Of a stretch of DNA of 64,000 bases, positions 24,951 through 37,517 are shown piece by piece (position 1 is the first letter of the stretch; every line of letters starts with the position of its first letter). The DNA is taken from the NCBI GenBank assembly GCA_973895155.1, contig OZ316893.1:20274001-20338000 (forward strand), written 5' to 3'. The translations under genes were made by a program, and so were the position numbers. Source of the stretch: Marsupella aquatica. Lineage: Eukaryota; Marchantiophyta. A model generated the notes under the pieces. The model did not search any database, was not told the origin of the DNA, and saw only the letters and a program-made list of their open reading frames with translations.

Positions 24951-25769
24951 GTTTACCCGAAGATATCGTCCTGTACTGTATCTTCTTTTCCTGGTTTGGT
25001 GAGTCTGGTGCCGAATTCATGTCTTGAGTCCCTTAGTTAACTCGTTCCTATGTTCTGGTTGGTACATGTAGTGGACTCGTAGCCAACGTATGGTTTTTGT
25101 GCTGATTTTTATGGTCGCACTTGGTTGCTTGCAGATCACTAAAACTAGAGGTCGTGTTACATGGTATTTTGTGATTGGTTCGCCCTTAGCATTACTTTCA
25201 AGGTCCTCCGCACGGAATCTCCCGTCTTGGCAGTTTTGAGTGGTAATTTGAGCTTTTTCGTCGAGGGAGTGTTGGGAATTGCTGCCCGTAATTTTCCAAG
25301 GATGTTATGAATAGCAAACTTTAGATCCAACTGGTATACATAGGTCTTGTAAATTGGAGCGGTTCGGCTTATGATAAAGTGGCGTTTGAAGTGCAATAAC
25401 TCGATGGGCTGAGGCTTATGATGAAGTGGCATCCAAGTGCGAGTACTCAATGGGTGAGGATGAAGTTAAGTAGATTCGGTCTCGTGGGAACGTCCCGTCT
25501 TGAATATTCACATTGAGAATTTGAATGTCTGGAGTAGGATTATTATTACTCGAAATTGTTTATAGCATATTGTTGAGTTCGAAAATGTAGAGAATTTGTC
25601 CTCCAATCAGGGTACACTACTGCGAATAGCCGGGATGTGGTATGTGGGAAGAAACGACAGTCAGAATGGGTCTCTGTCACGAAACGAGAACTGCTGGAGT
25701 TATGGTGCATATGGGTTGATTGATTTAAAAAAGAAAAATGCGCATCACATCAGAAAGTAAAAACTTGAC
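24951..25769. other. 3' flank of the TTC4-like gene
   Basis: It should contain the 3'UTR of the TTC4-like gene. I see no coding frame with recognisable content. Confidence 0.35.
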
Positions 25770-25862
25770 AACTCATTCTATGTCAAAAGAAAGAATCCAG
25801 AACTCATTTCTCGTCAAAGGAAAGAATCCAGAACTCATTTCTTGTCAATCGTAATGCCCATC
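25770..25862. repeat. 31 bp tandem repeat, three copies
   Basis: Copies begin at 25770, 25801 and 25832, each with AACTCATT followed by TGTCAAA or CGTCAAA and AGAAAGAATCCAG-like sequence. The third copy is incomplete. Confidence 0.85.
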
Positions 25863-25912
25863 ACATAATTTATCAAAATTTATCGGCTCCGATAAGGTGC
25901 ATTGGGAGCCTT

Positions 25913-26080
25913 GCCACCTACGACTGGATGAGGAATACTCTGACACCGAGTAACTTTTTTAAAAATGTCATTGGACGACTATCTGCATTCCATTTTGCCA
26001 CCTCCGATTGGATGCGGAATATTTTGCCACCAAGTAACCCTTTATTAACTATCATTGAACGACTATCGGTGCCACCTACA
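25913..26080. repeat. 84 bp tandem duplication, diverged
   Basis: Two direct copies start at 25913 and 25997. They share GCCACCT, GATTGGATG or GACTGGATG, CCGAGTAAC or CCAAGTAAC, and GAACGACTATC-type blocks. The divergence is moderate. Confidence 0.75.
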
Positions 26081-26539
26081 TTCCTACAGGTAATCCAGTA
26101 TGACGTCATATTCAATTCACATTTTGATATTTCTCCCTACAACAATCTCATTCTTGCTCACGCCCTGTTCGCTTCAGTCCACACGTTTAATATCTCTCCT
26201 GCAACACTGGCGTTCTTGCTCACAGCCGAGTCGAGTCGATGGTCTTTATCTGTCCCTGGCATGCCATAAATAAAAGGCTGATTTCCTCCATAGGCTGATT
26301 ACGTTGGATTCCTTGGAATTCAGGAAGCTGAAATTGTTCCTGTATTGTACCAAAAATGGGGTTTAATACAATCCACCTTCGGGGTTGCCTCGCCAAGCCG
26401 ATCCTCACCTACACGCAAATATTGCTGACAGTATATCGCAGCCTTCTCATGCGATCTCATCCACCATTTTCACCTTTCATCATTACTCGTGAGTACTTTA
26501 TGTTCTACTCCGACTGGTACCCCAGGTCATGCCATCATT

Positions 26540-29500
26540 TTACGTGAGCTTCTTAATACCAGGAAAGGACGGACGAACGGCAATCAAGGGATCTCCGTAT
26601 CCAACAGGCTCTGCACACACATCGTAGAATCAGTTGCTGAAGCAGGAAACCAAGAGAGCGCAACAGATGTTTGCCGTTCATTGCCATCACTGCTGATTTT
26701 CGGTGATCTCATTTATAAGCTTCTTCCAGGACGTGTTGTGGTTGATCAGAAATCCAAAGCATTGCACAGAATCATCCGGAATATCAAATCACAATGTCTA
26801 AATAACAGAGAATCATACCTCCGTCATCCCATAGAACTTTGACGACCTCTCCTGAGATGTCAGACTGCAACACAAGGATAGAGGCTTGTGAGAAAACAGC
26901 CGACAAACATATCAATTTTGAGGCAGCAGCAACCTGTCGAGTTAGAAAGAAGCTTACTGCGCCCAAGACATGCACAGATTGGTTGACGCTGCGAAAATCA
27001 TGTACATCCTACACTTAAACATTCAGGAGGGAAAATATTTCTTGATAAGATGTCATCAGATGACTTGGAAACCCCTCTTGCAGAGAAACCCTAGGACAAA
27101 AGTTAAGATCTCCACATCCCTTCGTGATTCAGAAGTGTCGATGTTACCTCCACAGGTTGTTGGGTTCCAAGCTGCTCCAAGTAGCACACGACATGTCCTT
27201 CCTTAATGACTTGCCCCTGCATTTGACAATGTCCAGTCACCATGATTGATAACGACAAATCAATTACATTGCACTTCATAGTACAACAATCTTCCACCTC
27301 AAAATGAAAAGGACATATCAACCACTTAAATTCCAATCACCATCTTGAGCAAACTAATAGGATTTGAGGAAAAACATTTTGACCACGAGGATCATAGAAC
27401 AATTTGGTCACATCATATAACTTTTTTAAAACACAGTATGACTACGAGGTCACAAACTAAAATACAAAGACCGTATTCATGACAAAAGTAAATTGAAGGT
27501 TCTACAACAGTACAAATTTCACCTAATTGAACTAAAATTGTTGATAATTTTCTTGATTTTTTTGAATGACTCCACTTTTCATTAGGTGGGACGGAGGCAA
27601 TGTATCTCTAGAAAGTTGTCTGGGGAGGCAGGAGCACCACATAGATCTTGTGAAAGAAGCCAACTACTTCGTACACCTGGAGAATCCTCAGTATTCGCCA
27701 GATTTGCATGAATGAATGGTTTCCTAATCCTGGGATGAGAATGAACAGATGAATATGACCCCTTTGTTCGTGATCATCGCTACCACTCATTGACGCATAC
27801 TTAAGACCCATGAAGCTGTTTTGAAGGTGAGAAACCCGAGACCCTTCTTCCATATACTTTCGTTCATAGAATATACCTTGCTGAGCGCCAGGGATTTCAA
27901 ATTCGGCAAATGTATGTGCAGCAGGGATACATACCTCTTCTATCAAAGGTGGCCCACTTTTCCCCTTAGCAACTCGTCCTTTCCGGAAGTAGCCAACCTA
28001 TTTGCAGAGAAGGTAAACCATCCGACACTTAGAGATGTATCGACCATCAATAAAAAACTTGCGTTCCTACTGGAGATCTCATAATGTAGCCTCCAATGAT
28101 ACAAGAACCAAAATTTATCCTAGACTGAGCATAAAAAACTCGATTACTCTCAAGAAACGAAGCGGACGTACTCCTGAGAGTTCTGCCCGCTCAAATCTAC
28201 TGTGGATTGTAACTAAGATCTCTGGCACCAAATACCTTGGGGGATTTGACGAAGAGCAGGCCCTCATCTGCTGCAGATTCCAACAGTGCCCATGTACTAG
28301 ACAATGGCTTGGACAGGGATGAAATAAGTCCGCTTGCAGCTGACATTTTGGGAGTAGGAGGCGCTGGAGCTGAAGGCAGTGAATCAACCATGGGTTTAGA
28401 TGGCACAGGGGGGGCAGCCACTGGGGGTGCGGCAATTGCATTTTTTATCCTTCCCACATCTCGTTTCACATTCAACCTGAACGAGCCCACCTGCCAGAAG
28501 AGCACACGAAAACCATGAATAAGTTTCAACATTTGCAGGACCTTCACTGCTGACCTTTCGAGGTAAACTAGTTTCGTGAGCATGATAAGAGATTAATTCC
28601 ACCAAAGCATGCATAAAGTCCCTACTCTACTTAAAGAACATCCGTCAAATATCAATGAAATAAAATCAATAAAATAAAGTTCATTTACTAAGCCACCACT
28701 CGAAACCTCTCACCTTCAGCTGTAGCTCCGCTACGCTAGTTTCATCACATAACTCCATCAGCAATTGGTGCACCTGGATAACAGAACGAATTTTAACGAA
28801 CCTTCTACAAAGATACGAACACATCCTAGCCCGAATTATTTGCTCCATTTCTGCGAATCGTCAGAATTCCTTCACTTTCACGGATGTAGCGAATAAAGGG
28901 CTGCATATTTTACCGTACAGGGGTACGGCTGACATCAGCTCTAACCTCAGGGGTAAAAGGCGTAAGGGGGCTTGAATCCGCCTTAGGTACGATCTCCTCC
29001 TCCTCCTCCTTCTCCAAAGCAAGTTCTATTCGAATCAAGATAACGAAAGTCAATGCTCGGCATGCATGCAGGGCAGCATTTGCGAAACTACAAACCCTGC
29101 CACTCATGGACTTGCACTTCCCAGCTAGACATATCAATATGCTCCTTAACCCTCCACATTTTATGTCAACAATTGAGTTACAACTAGCCAGTAACGGACA
29201 CAGACTCCGGTCAAAAACAAGATATTACCCTCTGAGACGGCAATGCAGGTAATTTGGGAAGATCGTCTTCGGCCACATCCATCGCTTTGGAAGCAGGGCA
29301 GTCTAGCATGAAGTTGTACAACTGAAGATCCTATGATTCCGGCCCTCGAGGATGGCAAAGAGACAGACACTGGACGAAATCCAGCTAACCTCTGTCCGAC
29401 ACAAGCTTGTGGCTCGAATGTGGAGACACGTGAGCCTGCATCAAAGACACAAATCCCAGGACGGCTCAAGGACGGCTCAGCTCTCTCCCTCGTCTCACAC

Positions 29501-30163
29501 CCATGTACAGCAATGAATTCATTTCTGCTCCGTTCTTAACATCTGTAAACTACTGATAACCATCCATGTCATGAATTTCTGTGTTAACAGCTTCAACTGT
29601 CTGCTAAAATTTTAAATACACATCGACATCAATCCGAGAACTGACCCTGGGAGCCAGCCAGCTATCCAGCGTTTCGTCGGTTTCCAGTCCTTTCACATTG
29701 ATTCTTTATTAGTTCCTGTATCTTACGGGCCGACTAGATTGTCTTGGACTTCAAATTATTCATTCATTCATTCATTTAGTTGTGCATTCTCCCTTGGACT
29801 ATACGTTCTTGAGGGCGGGGGAACCGAGGGCGATTATCCCATCGTGCACGGATTCCATGAACCAAGCGATCCGATCCACGCAACTACCTCTTCCGCATTT
29901 GGAAAACCAATTCGTTCGTCGTAACGAAGAAAACATACAGGCTCACTTCCATTCTTCCTTTCTTTCTTCTTCTCCAGGAGATTATGCGACGGGTGAGCCA
30001 AAGAGCGCGAGTCATCGGTCCCCTCCGTTCCTATCGAACACTCACCTTCCGGGAATGGCAATTCAGAAGCGCAAAGCTCACACCAGGTTCCAAACATGCA
30101 AACGGCCGAGGCGACGAGAATCGAGGAGCACTCACCAGCACAGGACGCCAAGGTCGACGCCAT
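26540..30163 (-). CDS. BADC protein: biotin attachment domain-containing, no biotin site, 9 exons
   Basis: A plastid protein related to the BCCP subunit of heteromeric acetyl-CoA carboxylase. BADC proteins replace BCCP in the complex and lower fatty-acid synthesis. Exons in minus order: 30163-30136, 29435-29229, 29025-28919, 28773-28714, 28490-28236, 27997-27935, 27216-27148, 26864-26819, 26610-26540. The frame is continuous and the product is 301 aa. Residues 1 to about 75 (MASTLASCAG..., rich in Ser, Arg and Ala) look like a transit peptide. A run of Glu and a Pro/Ala-rich middle follow. Residues about 220-301 form the biotinyl/lipoyl-like domain: VGYFRKGRVAKGKSGPP, GQVIKEGHVVCYLEQLG, DISGEVVKVLWDDGEPVGYG and a final FPGIKKLT. 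Where BCCP carries the AMKM-type lysine, this protein has YLEQLG, which defines the BADC class. The donor of exon 3 (28918) is the least certain border. Confidence 0.9.
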
Positions 30164-30420
30164 CACCGCAGCTCTGCACTTCTGCCGCTGCGACACAATC
30201 CTCTCTCGTCCTGCTGACCGGCAAAGCTCGACGACCCCTCTTCGCCCTTCCGCACGTTTTTCAGAGTCCAAGAAAACAGCGAGAACCAGAGAAAGAAAGC
30301 TCGACAGACACCGAAACAAGGCTCGATCCACTCAGTCAGCTCGCTCGCTCGCTGCTGCTGCACTGATGAGAGAGCTCCCCAGAGGTTCGCGATGAGGCGA
30401 ACAATGGATTGAAGGCAGGC
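30164..30420 (-). promoter_or_regulatory. BADC 5'UTR and promoter region
   Basis: A GC-richer block upstream of the BADC start. It gives long overlapping ORFs on both strands, with no recognisable domain. I read it as 5'UTR and promoter. Confidence 0.35.
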
Positions 30421-31499
30421 CGAGCTGCCCAGAGCAGTAGCACTAGCATCGTCACCAGCAGCCCACCAGCAGCAGCAGCAGCGGCGGAATGGCGTTCATT
30501 GGTCTCTCCGAAGTCGAGCTCGGAAATCCTCGCCCGCGTTATTATTCACTCTAGCTCCATGGAGTCCTATAACGTACTCTGCGACTCTCCTCTTGGCGGA
30601 GCGATTCATTCCCACAATATATTCTCTTGTCGCTTTTGCGTGTATATCCCTCGCATACAAAGCGGAACGAAATACTTCGCGTCTGTTGTCCATGGAACCC
30701 GTTTGCTAGTGGTGGGACCAAAAGGAAGAGACTAGAGGGGGAAGATACTCCAATGAAATACTTCGCCGTGGAGTCCTCTGTCTTCCATGAAACCGGTTCG
30801 CTGGTGGCGGACTAAAGCTGGAGTTGAGGTTAAAGGAGTCGGACAAGAGGACAGGACGGGGCCTGGCATGTCTTGTCCTCTTCGATGTTGATGATGACAT
30901 CTAACTAGAGTCTACACAACTTAAGTGCACTGTTTATAAGTGCATTTTGTGGTTACAATGCTGGTGTCCACCAATTTAGGGGAGTACAAGATAATGACTC
31001 TTGTATTTTCTTAATAACTTCATAGACTACTTTTGGTAACCTAGATCCACTGGGTTCAGGGTTTTGCTTTGGGGTCAGTTGCAATCAAACCACTATCCCC
31101 AAACTATTTGCATTTATTTTTTAGGTCTAGAGTATAATCTGATCACAATTAGTTTAGCTGTAATTGAATATTTGGTAAAGGTTAGATGTGTCATTACTAT
31201 ATTCACTTGCAAGGCTTAGTGAGTGAATGAAACTTAGGTTCATTGTTATTGAGCCATCCCCCAAGTCATCCAGGAGTCAAGACTCGGTATGGCCAATGGA
31301 CTTAGACTTTAGCGCGGACAGTCTCTGGAGGGTGAATCATGTATGTTTTGTGTCCACTACGTGTGTGTTTGTTGAATGTTGCACATGTGCATGCTATCTT
31401 TGAGAAGTTGTCTCTACTCTACAAAGGTAGCCTCAATGGCTAAGGAGAATCTAAAGACTATAATCATTATAGTGTTCAACTTGGAATTAAAATGTCCTC
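30421..31499. repeat. Gene-free stretch with an 86 bp diverged duplication
   Basis: Two direct copies beginning GAAATACTTCGC at 30669 and 30755 share CCATG(G/A)AACC, TTTGCTAGTGGTGG or TTCGCTGGTGGCGG, and GGACTAA/GGGACCAA-like ends. The remainder is AT-rich and holds no recognised gene. Confidence 0.6.
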
Positions 31500-31518
31500 T
31501 TCGCTCCCACCACTACAC

Positions 31519-31555
<37 letters not shown>

Positions 31556-31800
31556 CCTCCACACCCCTTATGTGTGGAGGAGTATTGAACCTGGGACCTC
31601 TCCTCAGCCCTGGTTGCCCACTTTGGGTTCTGGTTTAATCCTCACTCCCTCCTGGTCTGGGTCCCTGTTGGATCCCTGGGTATTGTCCCCTTGTGGCTGC
31701 CGTACATTGAAACGCATGCTCCAAAGAGGACGTCTATCCTTGTTTGGATGGGCCTCCTTTCAGTTTTCAAGGCAAAAAAAACAAAATTTAAAAATGTCCT
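31500..31800. mobile_element. SINE/retroelement-like fragment, rearranged copy, with (CA)n
   Basis: A (CA)n microsatellite (31525-31552) is followed by a segment with a B-box-like motif on the minus strand (AGGTTCAATAC, 31583-31593). Next comes CCCTGGTTGCCCACTTTG in plus orientation (31608-31625) and about 170 bp ending in an A-rich tail. Both segments recur near 43.1-43.4 kb, but there they have the same orientation, so one locus is inverted internally. Confidence 0.5.
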
Positions 31801-34076
31801 CTTCGTCCATTTTAGAGGAGTTAGTATTAAAAACAGACTGAAAGGAGATGATACATGAGCACAAGGAAAGACAAAAGTAGGGGCACACTTCAATCCAGCT
31901 AGGATCAATACGCTTTGACATCATGTGGCCTCCTCTGCTTTTCTAAAGTCTACTCACTTGAAATGAACAGCTTGGATGATATCTTAGCATCTAAAAAAGA
32001 GAGGTGTTTGTCTCTTCATTCTACCATAAGACCATCCCAGTTCACACAATAAATGATTATCAGAATTTAGGATTAGCACAAAAATTTAGCACTCTTGTGA
32101 AACCTCCAAATAATTTATGATTCAAATTCAAAATGATTCTAAGCTTGTTGATGTAAACGCTAATTTCTGATGACTAGAGAAGGAGAATGATATCTTGGCT
32201 TTGTGGTATTTGGGAGTAAAACTAACTAATATTTTGCACAGGTCCTACACAAACCAGGACGACTCTAAGGTACTAGTGCCAATCTGAAGCTGTACAACTT
32301 CACACATACCTCAAGGTGTTGTGAAAGGCCGTGTCTAAGGGTTATAAGTCCATGTGTTATGTATATAATATATCTTGACAGTGAATTCTTCTCCAATAAT
32401 ACCTTGATAAATACAAAGATAAAAATCACTAAGGGCATTGTGAGATAGCATCGCTCCAACTTTAAACAATCTCTTTCAAATGGAAATAAACAAGTTTTAG
32501 GATTATTGTATGTAGATAAATGACAAAATAAATATTTTAAGGTACCTAAGAGTGTAAAGATTCCGCCCCCCCCCCCCCCCCAAGGTAAAATAGTTTGTCT
32601 TATAGTGTTTCCCTCTCAAAATGATTCCCATGATGAGAAGAATAAATAATCATTCCTTTTTAGATTGGTCGGATTTTTTAGTAATCCCTTTAAAGCAAGA
32701 ATTAACTAGCTTTGGGGACTTGGTACTTGTGCCTTGATGCTTATTCGTTTGCTTATTCTTTTACAAAGTGTTAGGGCCCACTTCCATCCCACATGCCATT
32801 TTTCTAGTAGACAATTGTTTAGCTTCTAAACTATTGTGAATCCCTTTAAAACAGGTTTAAAAAATGGTGGGCCTCTAATGTTATTCTCATGATGACTTAA
32901 TGGTTATTCTCAAAACCATAAACTTAGGAGTACTTTAAAAGGCGTGTGGGCACTTGAGAGGTTTTTTCACCAAAGCAAACTGGAGGGTCCATTGCACACA
33001 CTAAACATGGTGTCCTGGGGCTAAAAGTATTTTTTGAATCCTTTTATTGCCCACAGGGTCTTGTAAAGCCAACTGCAGCCAGTGGTGGTAGATTAATTTA
33101 CTAAAAGACAGATTGAGGACCCACTCCCCTTGAATGTCAGGTAGTCTTTGGGCTTTTGGCTAAAGTCTTTCTAGATGTGAGAAGAGAAGGTCTTATGAAG
33201 GAGTTGCGGGTCCCTTTTTAATGCAAATGACTTAAAATATAAATGGACCACGACGCCAGAAAAAGAGACCTCCAACAGAGGTGGTCTAAAATCGAGGACA
33301 AAAGAGTTCTCCACATAAGTTGTGGGCCCCATTACATTCCATGTAGGATTGGTAACAGGTTTGGTTGAAAGTGCCCCCAACGTTTTGTAAATGAACAACA
33401 GGTGTTTCTCCCAAATGGATGGCTCTGATCAGATCTTGGAGACCAAACAAAAGTGGAAACTGCCCCCAACCTCTTGTAAAGCCACTGTTTGGAAATAGAA
33501 CTTTGAACTCTACTTAAACCGCCACTGTCCATCGCCAAAACCTGGATCCACCAGGTTTCTTAATATAGGGTATGTCCAGCTCCGGGCATCCTTGATAGTT
33601 TTTGGCCAGTCAGTGGGGCTGACGCTTTTTGGCCGGGTCAGGTGTGAGGAAAATGTCTTTTGGTGTCCCTACTACATTTGCTGAGGGCGCAACAGTTGAA
33701 ATCCTTCTGCAGCAACACTCCGCCCATGTTGCGCGAGTGTCAAGAGCAGACTCGCTCTCTAGTGCTCAGCAACCTAGAGTTGAGCAAGTGTTCAGCCCAC
33801 ATCAAGTCGACCATTTCTCCTGATTTGAACCCATGCTGCTAAAGCAAATTAGGCAGCTGTGATGTCCCTTTCCTCTGCCCATGCTGCGCATGTGGATTGA
33901 TTGTAATGGATCATAAGCAACTACTTATGAACCAATGTGTATGCAGATACTTGTTTAGTAGCAAACTCGTGCAATTCTCATTCTACTACGCAACTAATTC
34001 TGCTTTATACATCAACAGAGCCACTGACTCACAGAGATTTCACATATCCAGCTCGAGTTGTCGGTAGAGAAGTAGG
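31801..34076. other. Gene-free AT-rich stretch with C16 run
   Basis: No supported gene. It contains an uninterrupted C run at 32566-32581. Near 32960 a segment resembles, on the opposite strand, sequence near 51395 (GTTTGCTTTGGTGAAAA core), so dispersed element debris is present. Confidence 0.35.
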
Positions 34077-34224
34077 AGTTTCCTTCACATTTCTTACTCG
34101 ACGAGTTTGGTTGGCAAGGTGGATTATCATAATGAATGAGCTCGGCCTTCAGTTTCCTTCACATTTCTTACTTGACGAATTTGGTTGGCAAGGTGGATTA
34201 TCATACTAAGTGAGCTCGGGCTTC
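34077..34224. repeat. 74 bp tandem duplication
   Basis: Direct copies start at 34077 and 34151 with AGTTTCCTTCACATTTCTTA. They continue through TTTGGTTGGCAAGGTGGATT and end near GTGAGCTCGG. They are about 90% identical. Confidence 0.88.
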
Positions 34225-35440
34225 AATCCTATCCTGCAGTTATGAGAGTGAGTCTATTAGAATTGGAATGTCATGGTTTCAATTTCTCGTTTAGAACAAC
34301 TTGTCCCACATGTCGAGAACAAATTCGCTCAATTGCACTAATTGGGCTTTCTCTGTAGTGGTGCCACTGCTGATCTGGTTTCACCATTCATTGAGCCCCG
34401 GCCTTGATTGCTAGTAGGTGGATTTGCCTTCACCTCCTACTCCCGCTGCGCCGTGATGCAGTAGAAACGGCCTCCCCCTCCTGCTGTGCTTATCTTTGAA
34501 ACTTCAGCCATCTCTGGCTCTCCCTTTCCCTTGCCTTGGTTCCCATCAAACAAGTTCTGCACTTTCCCGGAACACTCCATACGTTTTCACCTTTCACTGG
34601 GAAAGATCTAACTTTTGCAGTTCCAAAAGAAGAAGCCTCGGAACCCAAGAAATGCCTGCAGTGTACCTAGAGACTCGCCCATCAACAACAACAGACTAGA
34701 GACTAGATTGCAAGTAGATGACAAAAAGCAGGAACCCTGAACCTTGAATTAGCTGGCCACACGAACTCTTCCACTGCTTCAATCACCCTTCTCAGAAATT
34801 GAGCAGATCTCCTTCTCTACTACAAACTCGACAAGTTTTCTGGTTCTACCTTGCAACCTCTTCTCATTGTCTCCCTTCCCTTCCCTTCCCTTCCCTGCCA
34901 AGAGGGTGCGTTCAATTACTGCATCCAAAACCAAATAAAATTCTCATACTCATTATGTTCCCTTGAGTTTACTCTTTTTGTTTAGGAGGACTATCAAAGA
35001 AAGGGCATGCTCAAATCACTTTTGCAACCCGCTCTGTTATTCATTGCATCCTTATGTTGTGCATCCTTATGGTGTGCAGTTGTTGTCATTGTTCATCGAC
35101 CTTCCAGTCACTCAGCATGAATAATCCCAGGAAATTATATATTTGCAAACAAAATTGAAGAAAATGCTACTTCCCCTTCAAATTATTTTTGCTCATGTCT
35201 GCTTGCTTGTGGCCTGAGTGTAAGTTTGTATGCATAGAAATTGCCCCTCTTCTTTCTCAATCATGTATTTGGGTCTTACATGCATAAAATTTATGAGTTT
35301 GTGTAGAATTTACTTTCCATGATGCACTTTCTTGCACAATAGTTGCTTTGTCTTGTTTAATTTTACCATTTATAAAATAAGATGTATATTGACAATAACT
35401 AGCATCTTGCGCAACTTTTCTAAGTTTTATAAGTGCATGA
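34225..35440. other. Gene-free stretch
   Basis: No recognisable coding region. It contains a short CCCTT microsatellite at about 34871-34897. Confidence 0.35.
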
Positions 35441-35872
35441 ATGTTGAATTTCAATTGGCCATGTTGTAGGAGAGTCGAGCATCAAAACAGACCTGCTGAA
35501 TTGATCTCCTATGGAGATGGCATATACCGCTTGTCATGGCCTATTCCTCCACCAGGACGTCGGAAATTCCGACTTCTGAGACATGTAGACATTGTTGCCA
35601 GGTTCCCCAATTTTTGCATAGCAATAGACAAAAATCTTGATGACATCGACTCTGCCCAGGCTCTTTCTCCCGCGACAGCTCAGACTTTTCATATGTGTGT
35701 TGCATGGGCATACACTGAAACTATTCCTTGCAGACAAAGGTACATTGTGTACTGCAAACTAGCACATGTTGCTAGTTTTGCAGATAGAACACCCTTCCCA
35801 ACAGCAGTCACAACTACAGTGCAGTCCACTTGGGAGCTACCAAGTGAACAACATGTGGGTTTCCGGTTTTAG
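35441..35872 (+). CDS. Unrecognised 143-codon ORF
   Basis: An uninterrupted frame with an acceptor-like TTGTAG near its 5' end (exon could begin about 35470). I do not recognise the product. It contains no clear domain, signal peptide or membrane segment. Its 3' end runs into the degenerate repeats at 35797-36230, so it may be a chance frame or a fragment of a mobile element. It could equally be a terminal exon of a gene I failed to see. Confidence 0.15.
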   Translation: MLNFNWPCCRRVEHQNRPAELISYGDGIYRLSWPIPPPGRRKFRLLRHVDIVARFPNFCIAIDKNLDDIDSAQALSPATAQTFHMCVAWAYTETIPCRQRYIVYCKLAHVASFADRTPFPTAVTTTVQSTWELPSEQHVGFRF

Positions 35873-36230
35873 GTTTGGAGGTTGTTTTTTCGTTTTTCTT
35901 TTCACCATTGTTCTTATCACTTGAGTTATTTTTCCATGTTTGGGTTATTTGTTCTACCACTTTTTGGGTCTATGGTTTGCATGTGCCTCCCTTCGTTTCC
36001 CAACTGCAAGTGCCCGTCACCTAGGAACTGCTAAGCAAACACCATGTTGGTGTATGCCTTTAGTTTTCAAAGGTTGTGTAGTTATCTTTTCATCCATAGT
36101 TACTTCTTGTGCCATGCTTTCTTTGTTCTACTATAATATTTTATTATTTTTGTTTGGCATGTGCCTCCTTCTCCCAACTGCAATGCAGAACCCTAACTTG
36201 GGAGTTACAAGGCAAATACCATCCTCATTT
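35797..36230. repeat. Degenerate tandem repeat, three copies, spacing 174-202 bp
   Basis: Blocks of the type CCCAAC(T/A)GCA occur at 35797, 35999 and 36173. Each is followed by a GGGAGCTACCAAG, AGGAACTGCTAAG or GGGAGTTACAAGG block and an ACCAT or CATG block. Each of the last two copies is preceded by GCATGTGCCTCC. Confidence 0.6.
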
Positions 36231-36299
36231 CCACATTTACTTCTTGAGGTTCACTTGTGTTTTATGTTTATTTATTTGTTTATTTCTAGTATTGTCATT

Positions 36300-36435
36300 G
36301 TATGGGTTCTTTGAGCTACATGTGTTTCTTTGGGTTGTGCCTCCTTCCCCTTTCTCTGGGTTGGAACTCCTACTGGATGGCAGCATGAGGGGTTCAATTC
36401 CCCTTTGGAGTATTGTCAAATTCTAGAAAAGTATT
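36300..36435 (+). mobile_element. SINE-like fragment
   Basis: An A-box-like segment (CTACTGGATGGCAGCATGAG, about 36371-36390) lies directly before a B-box-like motif (GGTTCAATTCC, 36391-36401), followed by AT-rich sequence. The spacing is shorter than in a tRNA, so the fragment is degenerate if it is a SINE. Confidence 0.3.
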
Positions 36436-37517
36436 TAAATTTATATATCTACTAGGTTCTTTTGTAATGCCATGTCATGCATGCTACTCTTCATAGGCAA
36501 GGCAAGTGAAGGATACTTGGGCCATGACCATTTGCCAAAAGTGTGACAAGTTGCAACACAAGTCACAAATTTCATTCATGGTAATAAACCATAACTTTCA
36601 AATCCCACTAATACACTAATACAGAAACAAAAATAAATGGAAAGGTGATATATGGGAGTAGAAACATGACAAATGAATATAGTAAAATCCAAAACTTATG
36701 TATCTCCCACATGTCAAATGACACTTGTGGAATTTTCTAAGCCAAAATAAATTTATGAAGTGTTCATGAATTATAGTCTACACCTCTTTCAAATATGATC
36801 AGAGCCACATCTTTCTTCCATCTTATATGTGCTTCTAGGAACAAGGTCATGAACTCTGGATGTACGTTGACAAGTGCAAGTATTACTAGGCTATAGTCGT
36901 GTTCTAACTCGTAACACCTCCCGACCGATGCTTTCATTCCAGCACATTGCAGCACATGCCATGCGGGCTTTGTGGGTCATGGCAAAATGGATCCGCTTCA
37001 TAGCATATTTGTTGATGTTTCCATGAAATGTTTCACTAAGGAAGTTTTCTCGGGCTCAGATAGTGTAAAAGCAAACATTGCCAGCAGTGACATTCTTATG
37101 CAACCATTGCTTTAGAGCTCTATGTGTAGCGCCCCCTGTAAAATCCAAAAGTATCCATATTAAAAAAGTATTAGAAATATTAAAAGATTACATAACAACC
37201 CAAACACATTATTTATGTCCCAGCTACTTACAACCAGGTATAATTGATAGTAGTATTTTACTTATCCGCAACATAGTATGGACTGTAAATTGCACCTTCC
37301 TCACAACACGTGCAAGGCAGAAAACTTTTGCAAGGTTCATGGTTACCAGCCCAGTGATCAGCTGTAGTGATTATCTCCCTAGCCAACAAGGCAGCATCAT
37401 CATTTTCCCTATAAATAGTCATTAAAATTCAACTCAAGCATTAAATCAGCTCAATTCAATCCAAGACTAACATTCATTGAAGTCATGTAAATGCAAATAA
37501 ATACCATAGTTATCCTC
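36436..37517. other. AT-rich stretch beside the transposase relic
   Basis: No gene recognised. It may include the 3' end of the transposable element to its right. I could not find terminal inverted repeats. Confidence 0.3.

Noticed and set aside
29782-30366. Plus-strand 194-codon ORF
   Set aside because: Lies over the BADC first exon and promoter on the opposite strand. No domain; open on both strands because of composition.
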